The position numbers and the translations under genes are program-made. The notes below the pieces were generated by a model, which searched no databases, was not told the origin of the DNA, and was given only the letters and a program-made list of their open reading frames with translations. Below are positions 16,484-23,543 of a stretch of 29,703 bases of DNA, one piece after another (positions within the stretch are counted from its first letter, which is position 1; every line of letters starts with the position of its first letter). The stretch spans positions 1-29,703 of the forward strand of contig JAVVWR010000040.1 in NCBI GenBank assembly GCA_036652035.1, read 5' to 3'. Origin of the DNA: JAEZVV01 sp036652035. Its GTDB lineage: Bacteria > Pseudomonadota > Gammaproteobacteria > Burkholderiales > Burkholderiaceae_F.

Positions 16484-17153
16484 GCAAAAGGTCCTTCGTT
16501 TTCATGTCTCGGACAAGGTCTTCCACGGCGTCAACGCGATTGCCTGGTTCGCCCTGCTGATCACCGGCGGCGTGGTCTATTTCGGCCCGCAGCTCGGCCT
16601 GGCCAAGCACACCGGCGAAGAGCTGATGGTCTGGCACTTGTGGCTGGGCGGTCTCTTCACCGTCAACCTTGTGGGCTTTCTGATGTTCGCCCCCGAGCGC
16701 TTCGCGGTGATGATGAAGAACCTGATGGAGTGGGACGCCAACACCATCGGCTGGTTCCGCAACTTCGGCGGCTACCCGCGCAAGTTCTTCAAGATCCCCT
16801 TCGGCCCGGTCGAAACCCCGCCGCAAGGCCGCTACAACGGCGGCCAGAAGATGAGCTACCTCATCTTCATCGCAGCGATCTTCGTGTTTGCCATCACCGG
16901 CTGGCTGCTGTGGCTGTTCGCGCCGGCGATCGGCAAGACCGCCTTCGTGTGGATGTTCTACATCCACGTCTGGGGCAGCTTCCTGGTCTCGGCCATGGTC
17001 ATCGGCGCGCACCTGCCGCTCGCCATGCTCAGCTCCGAGCACCTGAAGGGCATGTGGCGTTTTGGCCCGGGCACGATCTCGCTGCACGCGGCCGAGCACC
17101 ACTCGCCGCTGTGGCTCGAGCGTGACGTCGTCAAGGCCGGCGACAAGAAGTAA
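16476..17153 (+). CDS. Di-heme cytochrome b subunit of the hydrogenase
   Basis: This 225-residue membrane protein resembles the cytochrome b subunits of formate dehydrogenase (FdnI type) and membrane-bound hydrogenases. Four candidate heme-ligand histidines sit in hydrophobic helices at His17, His54, His164 and His179 (VFHGVN, VWHLW, YIHVWG, GAHLPL). About four spans are evident. It probably anchors HydAB at the periplasmic face and passes electrons from H2 to the quinone pool. It is translated from an overlap with hydB, so the three subunits form one unit; Shewanella has a comparable cytochrome b gene after hydAB. A hairpin separates it from hydF. Confidence 0.9.
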   Translation: MSEQKVLRFHVSDKVFHGVNAIAWFALLITGGVVYFGPQLGLAKHTGEELMVWHLWLGGLFTVNLVGFLMFAPERFAVMMKNLMEWDANTIGWFRNFGGYPRKFFKIPFGPVETPPQGRYNGGQKMSYLIFIAAIFVFAITGWLLWLFAPAIGKTAFVWMFYIHVWGSFLVSAMVIGAHLPLAMLSSEHLKGMWRFGPGTISLHAAEHHSPLWLERDVVKAGDKK

Positions 17154-17195
17154 GCACTGGAGTGCCGCCGCGAGCGGCATCCCCCTGAACGGACC

Positions 17196-17220
17196 GGACC
17201 GGCGCAAGCCCTTCCGGTCC
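17196..17220 (+). terminator. Hairpin between the structural and maturation genes
   Basis: GGACCGG (17196-17202) pairs with CCGGTCC (17214-17220) around an 11-base loop, 43 bases after the cytochrome b stop. Only TTCGTCATT follows, so it is at best a weak or partial terminator. A second small hairpin GCCGC/GCGGC lies at 17164-17178. Together they may lower readthrough into hydF, giving less maturase than enzyme. Confidence 0.4.
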
Positions 17221-17272
17221 TTCGTCATTGATGGCGCGGCGCTACCACCGCGCCGCCGCCGGGATGGAAGCC

Positions 17273-18529
17273 ATGAACCAGACCCCCAAGGGACTGCGCC
17301 TGCACATCGGATTGTTCGGTCGCCGCAATGCCGGCAAGTCCTCGCTCGTCAACGCACTGACCGGCCAGACCATCGCCATCGTCTCGGACGTTCCGGGCAC
17401 CACCACCGACCCGGTCGAGAAAGCCTGCGAGCTCTCGCCGATCGGTCCCGTGGTGTTCATCGACACCGCCGGCATCGACGACGTGGGCGAGCTCGGCGCT
17501 GCGCGCACCCGCCGCAGCCTGGCCGTGCTTGACTGGATGGACATCGCGGTCGTGGTGTGCGACGCGAGCGGTCCGGCCCAGCATGAAGAGCGGCTGATCG
17601 CCACCGCGCAATCGCTGGGCACGCCGGTCCTGGTGGTCTTCAACAAGGCCGATCTGGCCGCGCCCGCGCCCGAGCGCATCGCCGAGCTGGCAGCGCGCGG
17701 CCTGACCGTGGTGGCAGCGAGCGCCGCGCGTGGCAACGGTGTGGCCGAGGTGCGCGCCGCCATCGTCAAGCTCGCGGCCGAACGGACCGAGCCCGATGCT
17801 CCCTTGGTGGGCGATCTGGTCGCCGCCGGCGATACCGCCTTGCTCGTCACCCCGATCGATCTCGGCGCGCCCAAGGGGCGCCTGATCCTGCCGCAGGTGC
17901 AGGCGATCCGCGAACTGCTCGACGCCGGCGCCCAGTGCCATGTGGTCAAGGAAGATCGCGTCGCGCAGGCGATCGCCGAGCACAAGATTCCGCCCGCGCT
18001 GGTGATCACCGATTCGCAGGCGGTGCACAACGTGATCCGCCAGACCCCGGATTCGATTCCGGTCACCACCTTCTCGATCCTGATGGCCGCGGCCAAGAGC
18101 GACCTGGTGGCGATGGCGCAGGGCGCCGCCGCGCTCACCCGGCTCAAGGCCGGCGACCGCGTGCTGGTGTGCGAGACCTGCAGCCACCACCCTTCGGCCG
18201 ACGACATCGGTCGGGTCAAGCTGCCCAACTGGCTCCAGAAGCACGTGGGCGGCGGACTGCAGATCGAGGTCGCGGTCGGCAAGGATTTTCCGCAGGACTT
18301 GAGCCCTTACGCCGTGATCCTGCAATGCGGCGGCTGCGTCGTCACTCGCCGCCACATGCTCGCCCGCTTGCGCGCGGCGCAGGCGCAAGGCGTGCCGATG
18401 ACCAACTACGGTGTGGCGATCAGCTACCTGCAAGGCGTGCTGCCGCGCGCACTGCAATGCCACCCCGCGGCGCGCGCCGCGTTCGACGCGGCGTGTGCCT
18501 TGACCTGCGCCGCCACGGAGCCGACATGA
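17273..18529 (+). CDS. hydF: [FeFe] hydrogenase maturation GTPase HydF
   Basis: HydF is the scaffold GTPase on which the diiron subcluster is assembled before transfer to HydA. The start at 17273 gives MNQTPKGLRLHIGLFGRRN, the family N-terminus; TTG at 17228 and ATG at 17264 are possible but add non-family residues. The GTPase domain has the P-loop GRRNAGKSS (16-24), the T-loop GTTTDPV, DTAGI and NKAD. The C-terminal cluster domain has CETCSHH with Cys303 and CGGC with Cys352 and Cys355. The residue before Cys352 is Gln351, where the family signature (C-x-H ... H-C-x-x-C) has His. The length is 418 residues. It overlaps hydE in an ATGA. Confidence 0.95.
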   Translation: MNQTPKGLRLHIGLFGRRNAGKSSLVNALTGQTIAIVSDVPGTTTDPVEKACELSPIGPVVFIDTAGIDDVGELGAARTRRSLAVLDWMDIAVVVCDASGPAQHEERLIATAQSLGTPVLVVFNKADLAAPAPERIAELAARGLTVVAASAARGNGVAEVRAAIVKLAAERTEPDAPLVGDLVAAGDTALLVTPIDLGAPKGRLILPQVQAIRELLDAGAQCHVVKEDRVAQAIAEHKIPPALVITDSQAVHNVIRQTPDSIPVTTFSILMAAAKSDLVAMAQGAAALTRLKAGDRVLVCETCSHHPSADDIGRVKLPNWLQKHVGGGLQIEVAVGKDFPQDLSPYAVILQCGGCVVTRRHMLARLRAAQAQGVPMTNYGVAISYLQGVLPRALQCHPAARAAFDAACALTCAATEPT

Positions 18530-19722
18530 CACCGCTACCCCAACTGCTGGCCCAGGCCACGTTCACCGATGCCGAGATCGTTCATCTGCTCGGCCTGACC
18601 GACCCGGCCGATTGCGCGGCGCTGCGCGCGGCCGCTTTCGAGCTCACCTCGCAACTGATCGGTGACAAGGTCCATTACCGCGGCTTGATTGAGTTCTCGA
18701 ACCTCTGCACGGTCGATTGCCGCTATTGCGGCATCCGCAAGTCCAACCATGAGGTCGAGCGCTATGAGCTCGACCGCGAAGAGATCCTGGCGGCGGCGCA
18801 ATGGGCGGCCGACAACGGCTACGGCTCGATCTGCCTGCAGGCGGGCGAGCGGCGTGACCCCAAGTTCGTTGCTTTTGTCTCCGACTGCGTGGCCGAGATT
18901 CGCGCCCGTACCCGCAGCGAAACCCTGCCGCATGGCGTGGGTGTCACGCTGTCCCTGGGCGAGCAGTCGCTGGCGACGTATCAGCGCTGGGCGCAGGCCG
19001 CGGGCGAGGGTGGTGGCCTGCGGTATCTGCTGCGGATCGAGTCGTCCAACCCGGTGCTTTTTGACAGCCTGCACAGCGCGCCCGGCAAGCATGAAAAGGA
19101 TTTGCCGGCGCGCTTGCAGGCCTTGAAGGATTTGCGCAGCGCCGGTTTCCAGCTCGGCACCGGCGTGATGATCGGTCTGCCGGGCCAGACGCTGGCCGAT
19201 CTGTGCGCCGACATCCGCACCTTCCAGTCGCTCGACATCGACATGATCGGCATGGGGCCCTACATCACCTCGGCCGGCAACGACATGCCGGCCGACGCGA
19301 TGATGGAGCGCGGCGCCCTGCTGCAACTCTCGCTCAACATGATTGCGGTGACCCGGCTGGTGATGCGCGAGGTCAATATCGCCGCCGCCACCGCCTTGCA
19401 GTCGCTGGTCGACGATGGCCGCGAGCGCGGCATCGCGCATGGCTGCAACATCGTGATGCCCAACCTCACGCCGCGCACGGTGCGAAAGAGCTATCAGCTC
19501 TACGACAACAAGCCCTGCATCGAGGACGAACCGGGCGATTGCCGCGGTTGTCTGGAAGGTCGCATTGTTTCGGCCGGGCGCCGGGTGGGCTGGAACGAAT
19601 GGGGCGATTCGCGGCGCTGGGCGGTCCGCAACGATCTGCCGCTGGCGGCGGTGGGAGCGCGCCCGAAGCGGCCCGCGCCGGCACGCTCGCTCGCCGGCAT
19701 TGCCGTGGTCACCGCGCGCTAA
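18526..19722 (+). CDS. hydE: [FeFe] hydrogenase maturation radical SAM enzyme HydE
   Basis: HydE is a radical SAM enzyme that acts in making the azadithiolate-bridged diiron precursor of the H-cluster. The 398-residue protein has the SAM cluster motif C-x3-C-x2-C at Cys61, Cys65 and Cys68 (SNLCTVDCRYCGIRKSN), the SAM-binding ICLQAGERRD region, a barrel with GVGVTLSLGEQ and LRIESSNP, and MIGLPGQT and MIGMGPYI. A second C-x7-C-x2-C set at Cys331, Cys339 and Cys342 has the same spacing as the auxiliary cluster ligands of Thermotoga HydE. The gene is coupled to hydF. The C-terminus has a short basic tail. Its stop is 44 bases from the convergent Fur-family gene. Confidence 0.95.
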   Translation: MTPLPQLLAQATFTDAEIVHLLGLTDPADCAALRAAAFELTSQLIGDKVHYRGLIEFSNLCTVDCRYCGIRKSNHEVERYELDREEILAAAQWAADNGYGSICLQAGERRDPKFVAFVSDCVAEIRARTRSETLPHGVGVTLSLGEQSLATYQRWAQAAGEGGGLRYLLRIESSNPVLFDSLHSAPGKHEKDLPARLQALKDLRSAGFQLGTGVMIGLPGQTLADLCADIRTFQSLDIDMIGMGPYITSAGNDMPADAMMERGALLQLSLNMIAVTRLVMREVNIAAATALQSLVDDGRERGIAHGCNIVMPNLTPRTVRKSYQLYDNKPCIEDEPGDCRGCLEGRIVSAGRRVGWNEWGDSRRWAVRNDLPLAAVGARPKRPAPARSLAGIAVVTAR

Positions 19723-19739
19723 AAAGCGATCTCGAGCGC

Positions 19740-19772
19740 GGCTGCGGATCTAGCGTGGCTGCGGATCTAGCG
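19740..19772. repeat. Tandem repeat of a 16-base unit (17-base period)
   Basis: The unit GGCTGCGGATCTAGCG occurs twice, at 19740-19755 and 19757-19772, with one T between. It lies in the hydE / Fur-regulator convergent gap, and the second copy contains the stop codon of the Fur-family gene (CTA on plus at 19767-19769). It looks like a recent slippage duplication. No hairpin terminator was found in the gap. Confidence 0.85.
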
Positions 19773-20183
19773 CGGCCGCCGCCGAACCTTGACGACGAGC
19801 TCGATACTGGCAATGTCGAAATCCTGCGCCAGCGCGGGCGAGACCGTGAGCTCGAGCGCATCGGCGGGCAGGTCGCTGACCGTGCGGGTGTCGAGATCGA
19901 ACAGGTGGTGATGCGGCGTTAGCGTCGAGTCAAAGACCAGGGCCGTGCCGTCGATGTCGAGGGTGCGCAGCAAGCCCCGCTCGCTCAGCAGCGACAAGGT
20001 GCTGTAGACGGTGGCGCGCGAGATCTCGGGCGCGATCGTGCGGGCGCTTGCCAGCACCTGATCGGCGTTGAGGTGAACCGGGGCTGACAGCATTACCTCG
20101 GCGACCTGAAGGCGCTGCAGCGTGGGGGTGATGCCGTGCTCGCGCAGGCGGGCACTCAGGTCGGTGATGGAAGCAGAAATCAT
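19767..20183 (-). CDS. Fur-family transcriptional regulator (PerR/Irr-like, cysteine-free)
   Basis: This 138-residue protein is a metal-dependent repressor of the Fur superfamily. The winged-helix N-terminal domain has the family motifs GITPTLQRLQVAEVML, LNADQVLASAR and ISRATVYSTLSLLSERGLL. The dimerisation domain has a metal-site-like HHHLFD. There are no cysteines at all, so the structural CxxC zinc site of Fur and PerR is absent, as in Irr-type and some proteobacterial PerR-like members. It follows the cytochrome c peroxidase gene on the same strand, so peroxide or heme/iron response is the likely theme. A terminator lies between the two genes. The signal it senses is not known. Confidence 0.88.
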   Translation of the reverse strand: MISASITDLSARLREHGITPTLQRLQVAEVMLSAPVHLNADQVLASARTIAPEISRATVYSTLSLLSERGLLRTLDIDGTALVFDSTLTPHHHLFDLDTRTVSDLPADALELTVSPALAQDFDIASIELVVKVRRRPR

Positions 20184-20198
20184 CAGTCGTTGGCGATC

Positions 20199-20239
20199 AA
20201 AAAAATACGGCGCGCAAACCGTGGCTAGTTGGCGCGCCG
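20199..20239 (-). terminator. Rho-independent terminator after the peroxidase gene
   Basis: On the minus strand CGGCGCGC and GCGCGCCG form an eight-base-pair GC stem around a 16-base loop, followed by TATTTTTTT (plus-strand A-run 20199-20205). It ends the peroxidase transcript about 20 bases past its stop. It lies just upstream of the Fur-family start at 20183, so that gene needs readthrough or a promoter inside this stretch. Confidence 0.82.
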
Positions 20240-20255
20240 CTAGAGTGATGCAAGC

Positions 20256-21257
20256 TTAGTTGAAGGGATTGGCCCGCGGCGTCTTGTTGGTCGACGGCGG
20301 CAGGATCGGCAGCGTGATCTGCGGCTGCTTGCCCGTCATGGTCTTGAGGAAGGCGACAATCTGCTCCACTTCCTGGCCCGTGTAAGTGCGGCCGAGCTGC
20401 AGCTCGCCCATGATGCGGGTCGCATCTTCCAGCGTGGCGGCTTCGCCGTCGTGGAAGTACGGGTAGGTGAGTTCGACGTTGCGCAGGGTCGGAACCTTGA
20501 AGCTGAGACGATCGCTCTGTTGCCCCGTCACGCCGGCACGGCCTTCGGACGGGTTCTTGGTTTCATAGGCTTTCACCACCCCCATTTTCTGGAAGGAATT
20601 GCCGCCGGCGGCTTCGCCGTTGTGGCAGATGGTGCAGCCGCTCGACTTGAACAATTGGTAACCGGCCAGCTCATCCTTGGTGATGGCTTTTTTGTTGCCC
20701 TTGAGCCAGAGGTCGAAGCGCGAATCGGGGGTGACCAGCGTTTCCTCGAATGCGGCGATGGCCTTGGTGATGTTGCCGATATCGATCTTGTCGGTTCCGA
20801 AGACCTTCTTGAACTCGGCGCGGTAGGTCGGCATCGAAGCCAGGACTTCGACCGCGAGTTCATGCTTGAACGCCATTTCCAGCGGGTTGGCGATCGGGCC
20901 GCCGGCCTGCTCGGCCAGGTCCTTGGCGCGGCCATCCCAGAACTGGGCGATGTTGAGGCTGGAGTTGAGCACCGTCGGCGAGTTGATCGGGCCTTGCGCC
21001 CACTTGTGGCCGATCGAGGTCTTCAGGTTATCGGTGCCACCCATGCTCAGGTTATGGCAGGAGTTGCACGAGATGAAGCCCGAGCCCGACAGGCGCGGTT
21101 CGAAGTAAAGCTTCTTGCCCAGCTCGACCAGCGCAGGCTGAGTGACCTTGGCGGGCTGGATCGGCTTGATTGGTTCGTTCATGGCGGCGGGAGCGGCCAT
21201 CGAGACGGTGGCGAGGGCGGCAAGGGCGATGCCGATCGCGGTCTTTTTGAGTGACAT
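20256..21257 (-). CDS. Diheme cytochrome c peroxidase
   Basis: This periplasmic enzyme reduces H2O2 to water with electrons from cytochrome c. The 333-residue product has a Sec signal (MSLKKTAIGIALAALATVSMA, cleavage near 21-22) and two heme c motifs, C-N-S-C-H at Cys64-His68 and C-T-I-C-H at Cys208-His212. Other CcpA/MauG-family segments are GKKLYFEPRLSGSGFISC, NSPTVLNSSLNIAQFWDGRAKDL, NPLEMA and VPTLRNVELTYPYFHDGEAATLEDA. The length and motif order are normal. AGGAG lies five bases before the start. It precedes a Fur-family regulator gene on the same strand. Confidence 0.95.
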   Translation of the reverse strand: MSLKKTAIGIALAALATVSMAAPAAMNEPIKPIQPAKVTQPALVELGKKLYFEPRLSGSGFISCNSCHNLSMGGTDNLKTSIGHKWAQGPINSPTVLNSSLNIAQFWDGRAKDLAEQAGGPIANPLEMAFKHELAVEVLASMPTYRAEFKKVFGTDKIDIGNITKAIAAFEETLVTPDSRFDLWLKGNKKAITKDELAGYQLFKSSGCTICHNGEAAGGNSFQKMGVVKAYETKNPSEGRAGVTGQQSDRLSFKVPTLRNVELTYPYFHDGEAATLEDATRIMGELQLGRTYTGQEVEQIVAFLKTMTGKQPQITLPILPPSTNKTPRANPFN

Positions 21258-21480
21258 TCGAACTCCTGTTGCGTGTTGCGCGGTTCGATCGGAACGCTGG
21301 ATCGGATCCGCTGGCTGGACGAGATCCAGCGCGTTGACAAGTAGATAGCGGGCGCCGCTTGCGGCGCTTGCTGAAAGTCAAGCGGCAGCGCGCTGTGCGG
21401 GAAAACTCAGGGTTGTCGGGTCGGTCGGTGAGCGCGTCCGGGATTCATTAAGCTTGGGCTTTCTCTTGTCGGAGCGGCCC
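21258..21480. promoter_or_regulatory. Divergent peroxidase / M20 peptidase promoter region
   Basis: This 223-base gap must carry the peroxidase promoter on minus and that of the peptidase on plus. A perfect inverted repeat GCTGGA-CGAGA-TCCAGC lies at 21314-21330, 57 bases upstream of the peroxidase start, and may be an operator. Minus-strand TTGTCA and TTGACT hexamers occur near 21335 and 21379 but without convincing -10 partners. No FNR or Fur-box palindrome was recognised. Confidence 0.4.
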
Positions 21481-22920
21481 ATGAATCTCGCCGAACTGAA
21501 GTCATTCACTGACCGTCAATGGGACGAGGACCTGATTCCTCGCCTGGTCGATTACGTCAAGGTTCCCGCCAAGTCGCCAGGCTTTGATGCGAGCTGGGCC
21601 GCTCATGGCTATTTGCAGAGCGTGGTGCAATCGGCCTATCTGTGGGCGGTGGCGCAGAACATCGACGGCATGGCGATCGAGGTGGTCGAGATCCCCGGTC
21701 GTACGCCCTGCATCTTCTTCGATGTGCCGGCTACCGGCGGCCGCGGCAACGACAAGACCGTGTTGTTCTACGGTCACCTCGACAAGCAGCCAGAGATGAG
21801 CGGCTGGCGCGACGACCTCGGCCCCTGGACCCCGGTGATCGAGAACGGCAAGCTCTACGGCCGTGGTGCGGCCGACGACGGTTATGCGATCTACGCGGCG
21901 ATGAGCATCATCGCCGCGCTCGACGCTCAAGGCGCTGCGCGCCCGCGCTGCGTCGGCATCATCGAGACCTGCGAAGAATCGGGCTCGCCCGACCTGCCCT
22001 TCTACCTGGATCTGCTCGCGCCGCGCCTGGGCGATGTGGCCCTGGTCGCCGGCCTCGATTCCGGCTGCGGCAACTACGAACAGCTGTGGGTCACCACCTC
22101 GCTGCGTGGCCTGGTCGGCGGCACGATCACGGTCGAGGTGCTGACCGAGGGCGTGCACTCGGGCAAGGCGAGCGGGATTGTGCCGAGCTCGTTCCGGATT
22201 GCTCGTCAGCTGATGAACCGGATCGACGATCCCGCCACCGGCCGCGTGCTCGACGAGGCTTTCCACGCCGCGATCCCCGCCGAGCGCCTGATCCAGGCCA
22301 AGCTCGCAGGCGAGATCCTGGGCGACCAGGTGTGGCAGGAGTTCCCGTGGGTTGGTTGCAACCACGGACCTGACGGCCACGCGCATGCGATGCCCACCAC
22401 CACCGACCCGGTCGAAGGCATTCTTGCTCGCACCTGGCGGCCGGCGCTGAGCGTGACGGGAGCGGCGGGTTTTCCGGCGATCGATTCGGCCGGCAACGTG
22501 CTGCGCCCCAAGACCACCTTCAAACTGTCGATGCGGATTCCGCCCACGGTCGACGGCGAGCGTGCGGCTCACGCCTTGCGCCGCATCGTCACGGCGGACG
22601 CGCCCTACAACGCCAAGGTCACGTTCGAGGGCGAGTCGGCGGCCACCGGTTGGAACGCGCCGCCGACCGCGCCGTGGTTGAAGCGCGCCGCCGATTCCGC
22701 TTCAAAGGCGGTGTGGAACAAGGACGCCGCCTGGATGGGCGAGGGCGGAACGATTCCCTTCATGAACATGCTGGGCGAGAAATTCCCGCGCGCCCAGTTC
22801 CTGATCACCGGCGTGCTGGGACCGCACAGCAACGCCCACGGCCCCAACGAGTTCCTGCACATTCCCTACGTCAAACAACTGACGGCAGCGGTGGCGGGCA
22901 TCGTCGCCGCGGTGGAGTGA
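21481..22920 (+). CDS. M20-family metallopeptidase
   Basis: This 479-residue cytoplasmic protein is a di-zinc M20 peptidase (dipeptidase/carboxypeptidase group). Metal and catalytic landmarks are FYGHLDKQPE, GRGAADDGYA with the bridging Asp, ETCEESGSPD with the catalytic and metal Glu residues, DSGCGNYEQ, and the last ligand His in GPHSNAHGPNEF. The dimerisation domain is inserted in the middle (LRGLVGGTITVEVLTEGVHSGKASG). The start at 21481 has GGAG six bases upstream; a TTG 27 bases earlier is less likely. The substrate is not evident. A small gene follows after seven bases. Confidence 0.93.
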   Translation: MNLAELKSFTDRQWDEDLIPRLVDYVKVPAKSPGFDASWAAHGYLQSVVQSAYLWAVAQNIDGMAIEVVEIPGRTPCIFFDVPATGGRGNDKTVLFYGHLDKQPEMSGWRDDLGPWTPVIENGKLYGRGAADDGYAIYAAMSIIAALDAQGAARPRCVGIIETCEESGSPDLPFYLDLLAPRLGDVALVAGLDSGCGNYEQLWVTTSLRGLVGGTITVEVLTEGVHSGKASGIVPSSFRIARQLMNRIDDPATGRVLDEAFHAAIPAERLIQAKLAGEILGDQVWQEFPWVGCNHGPDGHAHAMPTTTDPVEGILARTWRPALSVTGAAGFPAIDSAGNVLRPKTTFKLSMRIPPTVDGERAAHALRRIVTADAPYNAKVTFEGESAATGWNAPPTAPWLKRAADSASKAVWNKDAAWMGEGGTIPFMNMLGEKFPRAQFLITGVLGPHSNAHGPNEFLHIPYVKQLTAAVAGIVAAVE

Positions 22921-22927
22921 GGGCATC

Positions 22928-23140
22928 ATGAGGCGTGATGTCGTCACCCAGGTGATCCTCGAGTACGAGGACGGTGCGGAGAACTTCGCCACTCGCTTCG
23001 AGGCGGAGCGATTCATTGCCGCCAACCTTCCCGAGCTGCCACGGCGCGCCTTGCTGGAAGACATGCAGGGCAATCCGCGCGCGGTCTACGAAGTGGTGGT
23101 CGACGCCGTCGGCAACGTCGAACTGATCGACCCGGCCTGA
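22928..23140 (+). CDS. Small hypothetical protein (70 residues)
   Basis: I do not recognise this protein. It is 70 residues, acidic, with no membrane span or signal and an alternating strand-helix pattern (TQVILEYEDGAENFATRFEAERFIAANLP, then AVYEVVVDAVGNVELIDPA). It starts seven bases after the peptidase stop with GTGAGGG just upstream, and its codons have the GC-rich third positions of the neighbours. These points support it being a real, co-transcribed gene. A role with the peptidase is only a positional guess. Confidence 0.65.
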   Translation: MRRDVVTQVILEYEDGAENFATRFEAERFIAANLPELPRRALLEDMQGNPRAVYEVVVDAVGNVELIDPA

Positions 23141-23165
23141 ACCCTGTGCTGCGCTGGGCGCGAGC

Positions 23166-23375
23166 TCAGCGCGCGAGCCAGGCCGCCAGCGTGGCGGTGA
23201 GCGAAACCCAGTAGATCAGGCCGACGCCGGCCGGGCGCAGCGGCGCCGTGATCGGGTTCGGGGTCTGGTACGCCGCGCGGCGGCGGCGTGGCAGGCGTTC
23301 GGCGCGAAAGGCTGCGGCGAGCCATGACTCGATCGAGGTCTCAAGCGGGACTCCCGGAGCGCTGCTGTTGGCCAT
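23166..23375 (-). CDS. Small single-span membrane protein (69 residues)
   Basis: This short minus-strand frame has a good ribosome binding site (GAGGGAGA, seven bases before the ATG at 23375). It encodes a polar, basic N-terminal part with RAERLPRRRRAAYQ and a C-terminal hydrophobic segment (VGLIYWVSLTATLAAWLA) that can span the membrane once. Positive charge before the span suggests N-in topology. No family is recognised. It lies between the peptidase pair and ilvA, 168 bases downstream of the ilvA stop. Confidence 0.6.
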   Translation of the reverse strand: MANSSAPGVPLETSIESWLAAAFRAERLPRRRRAAYQTPNPITAPLRPAGVGLIYWVSLTATLAAWLAR

Positions 23376-23395
23376 GATGGTCTCCCTCGTCGGCT

Positions 23396-23413
23396 CGCGA
23401 TCAAGCGATCGCG
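23396..23413. repeat. Inverted repeat CGCGATC-AAGC-GATCGCG
   Basis: A perfect seven-base inverted repeat with a four-base spacer lies just upstream of the 69-residue membrane protein gene, between it and ilvA. It may act as a weak hairpin at the end of the ilvA transcript or as an operator for the small gene. There is no T-run. The rest of the gap to ilvA shows nothing recognisable. Confidence 0.4.
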
Positions 23414-23543
23414 TGGAGGGAACTATGCGGTCAGGCGGGCGGCCGCGGCGCCGGACGAATCGGCGCCGGGCGCAAGGAATCCGCTCGGCAGCCGGCGCGC
23501 AACTCTCGCGCTGCCCGCTGCCGATTTTTCGCGTGCGGCGGGC

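Noticed and set aside
17228..17272. Upstream start sites for HydF (TTG 17228, ATG 17264)
   Set aside because: HydF proteins begin very near MNxTPxGxRLHI, which is given by the ATG at 17273. The longer forms add Arg/Ala-rich residues without family support.
21258..21480. Search for a Fur/PerR box or FNR site at the peroxidase promoter
   Set aside because: Only a GCTGGA/TCCAGC dyad was found. It does not match the AT-rich PerR/Fur boxes or the TTGAT-N4-ATCAA FNR site.
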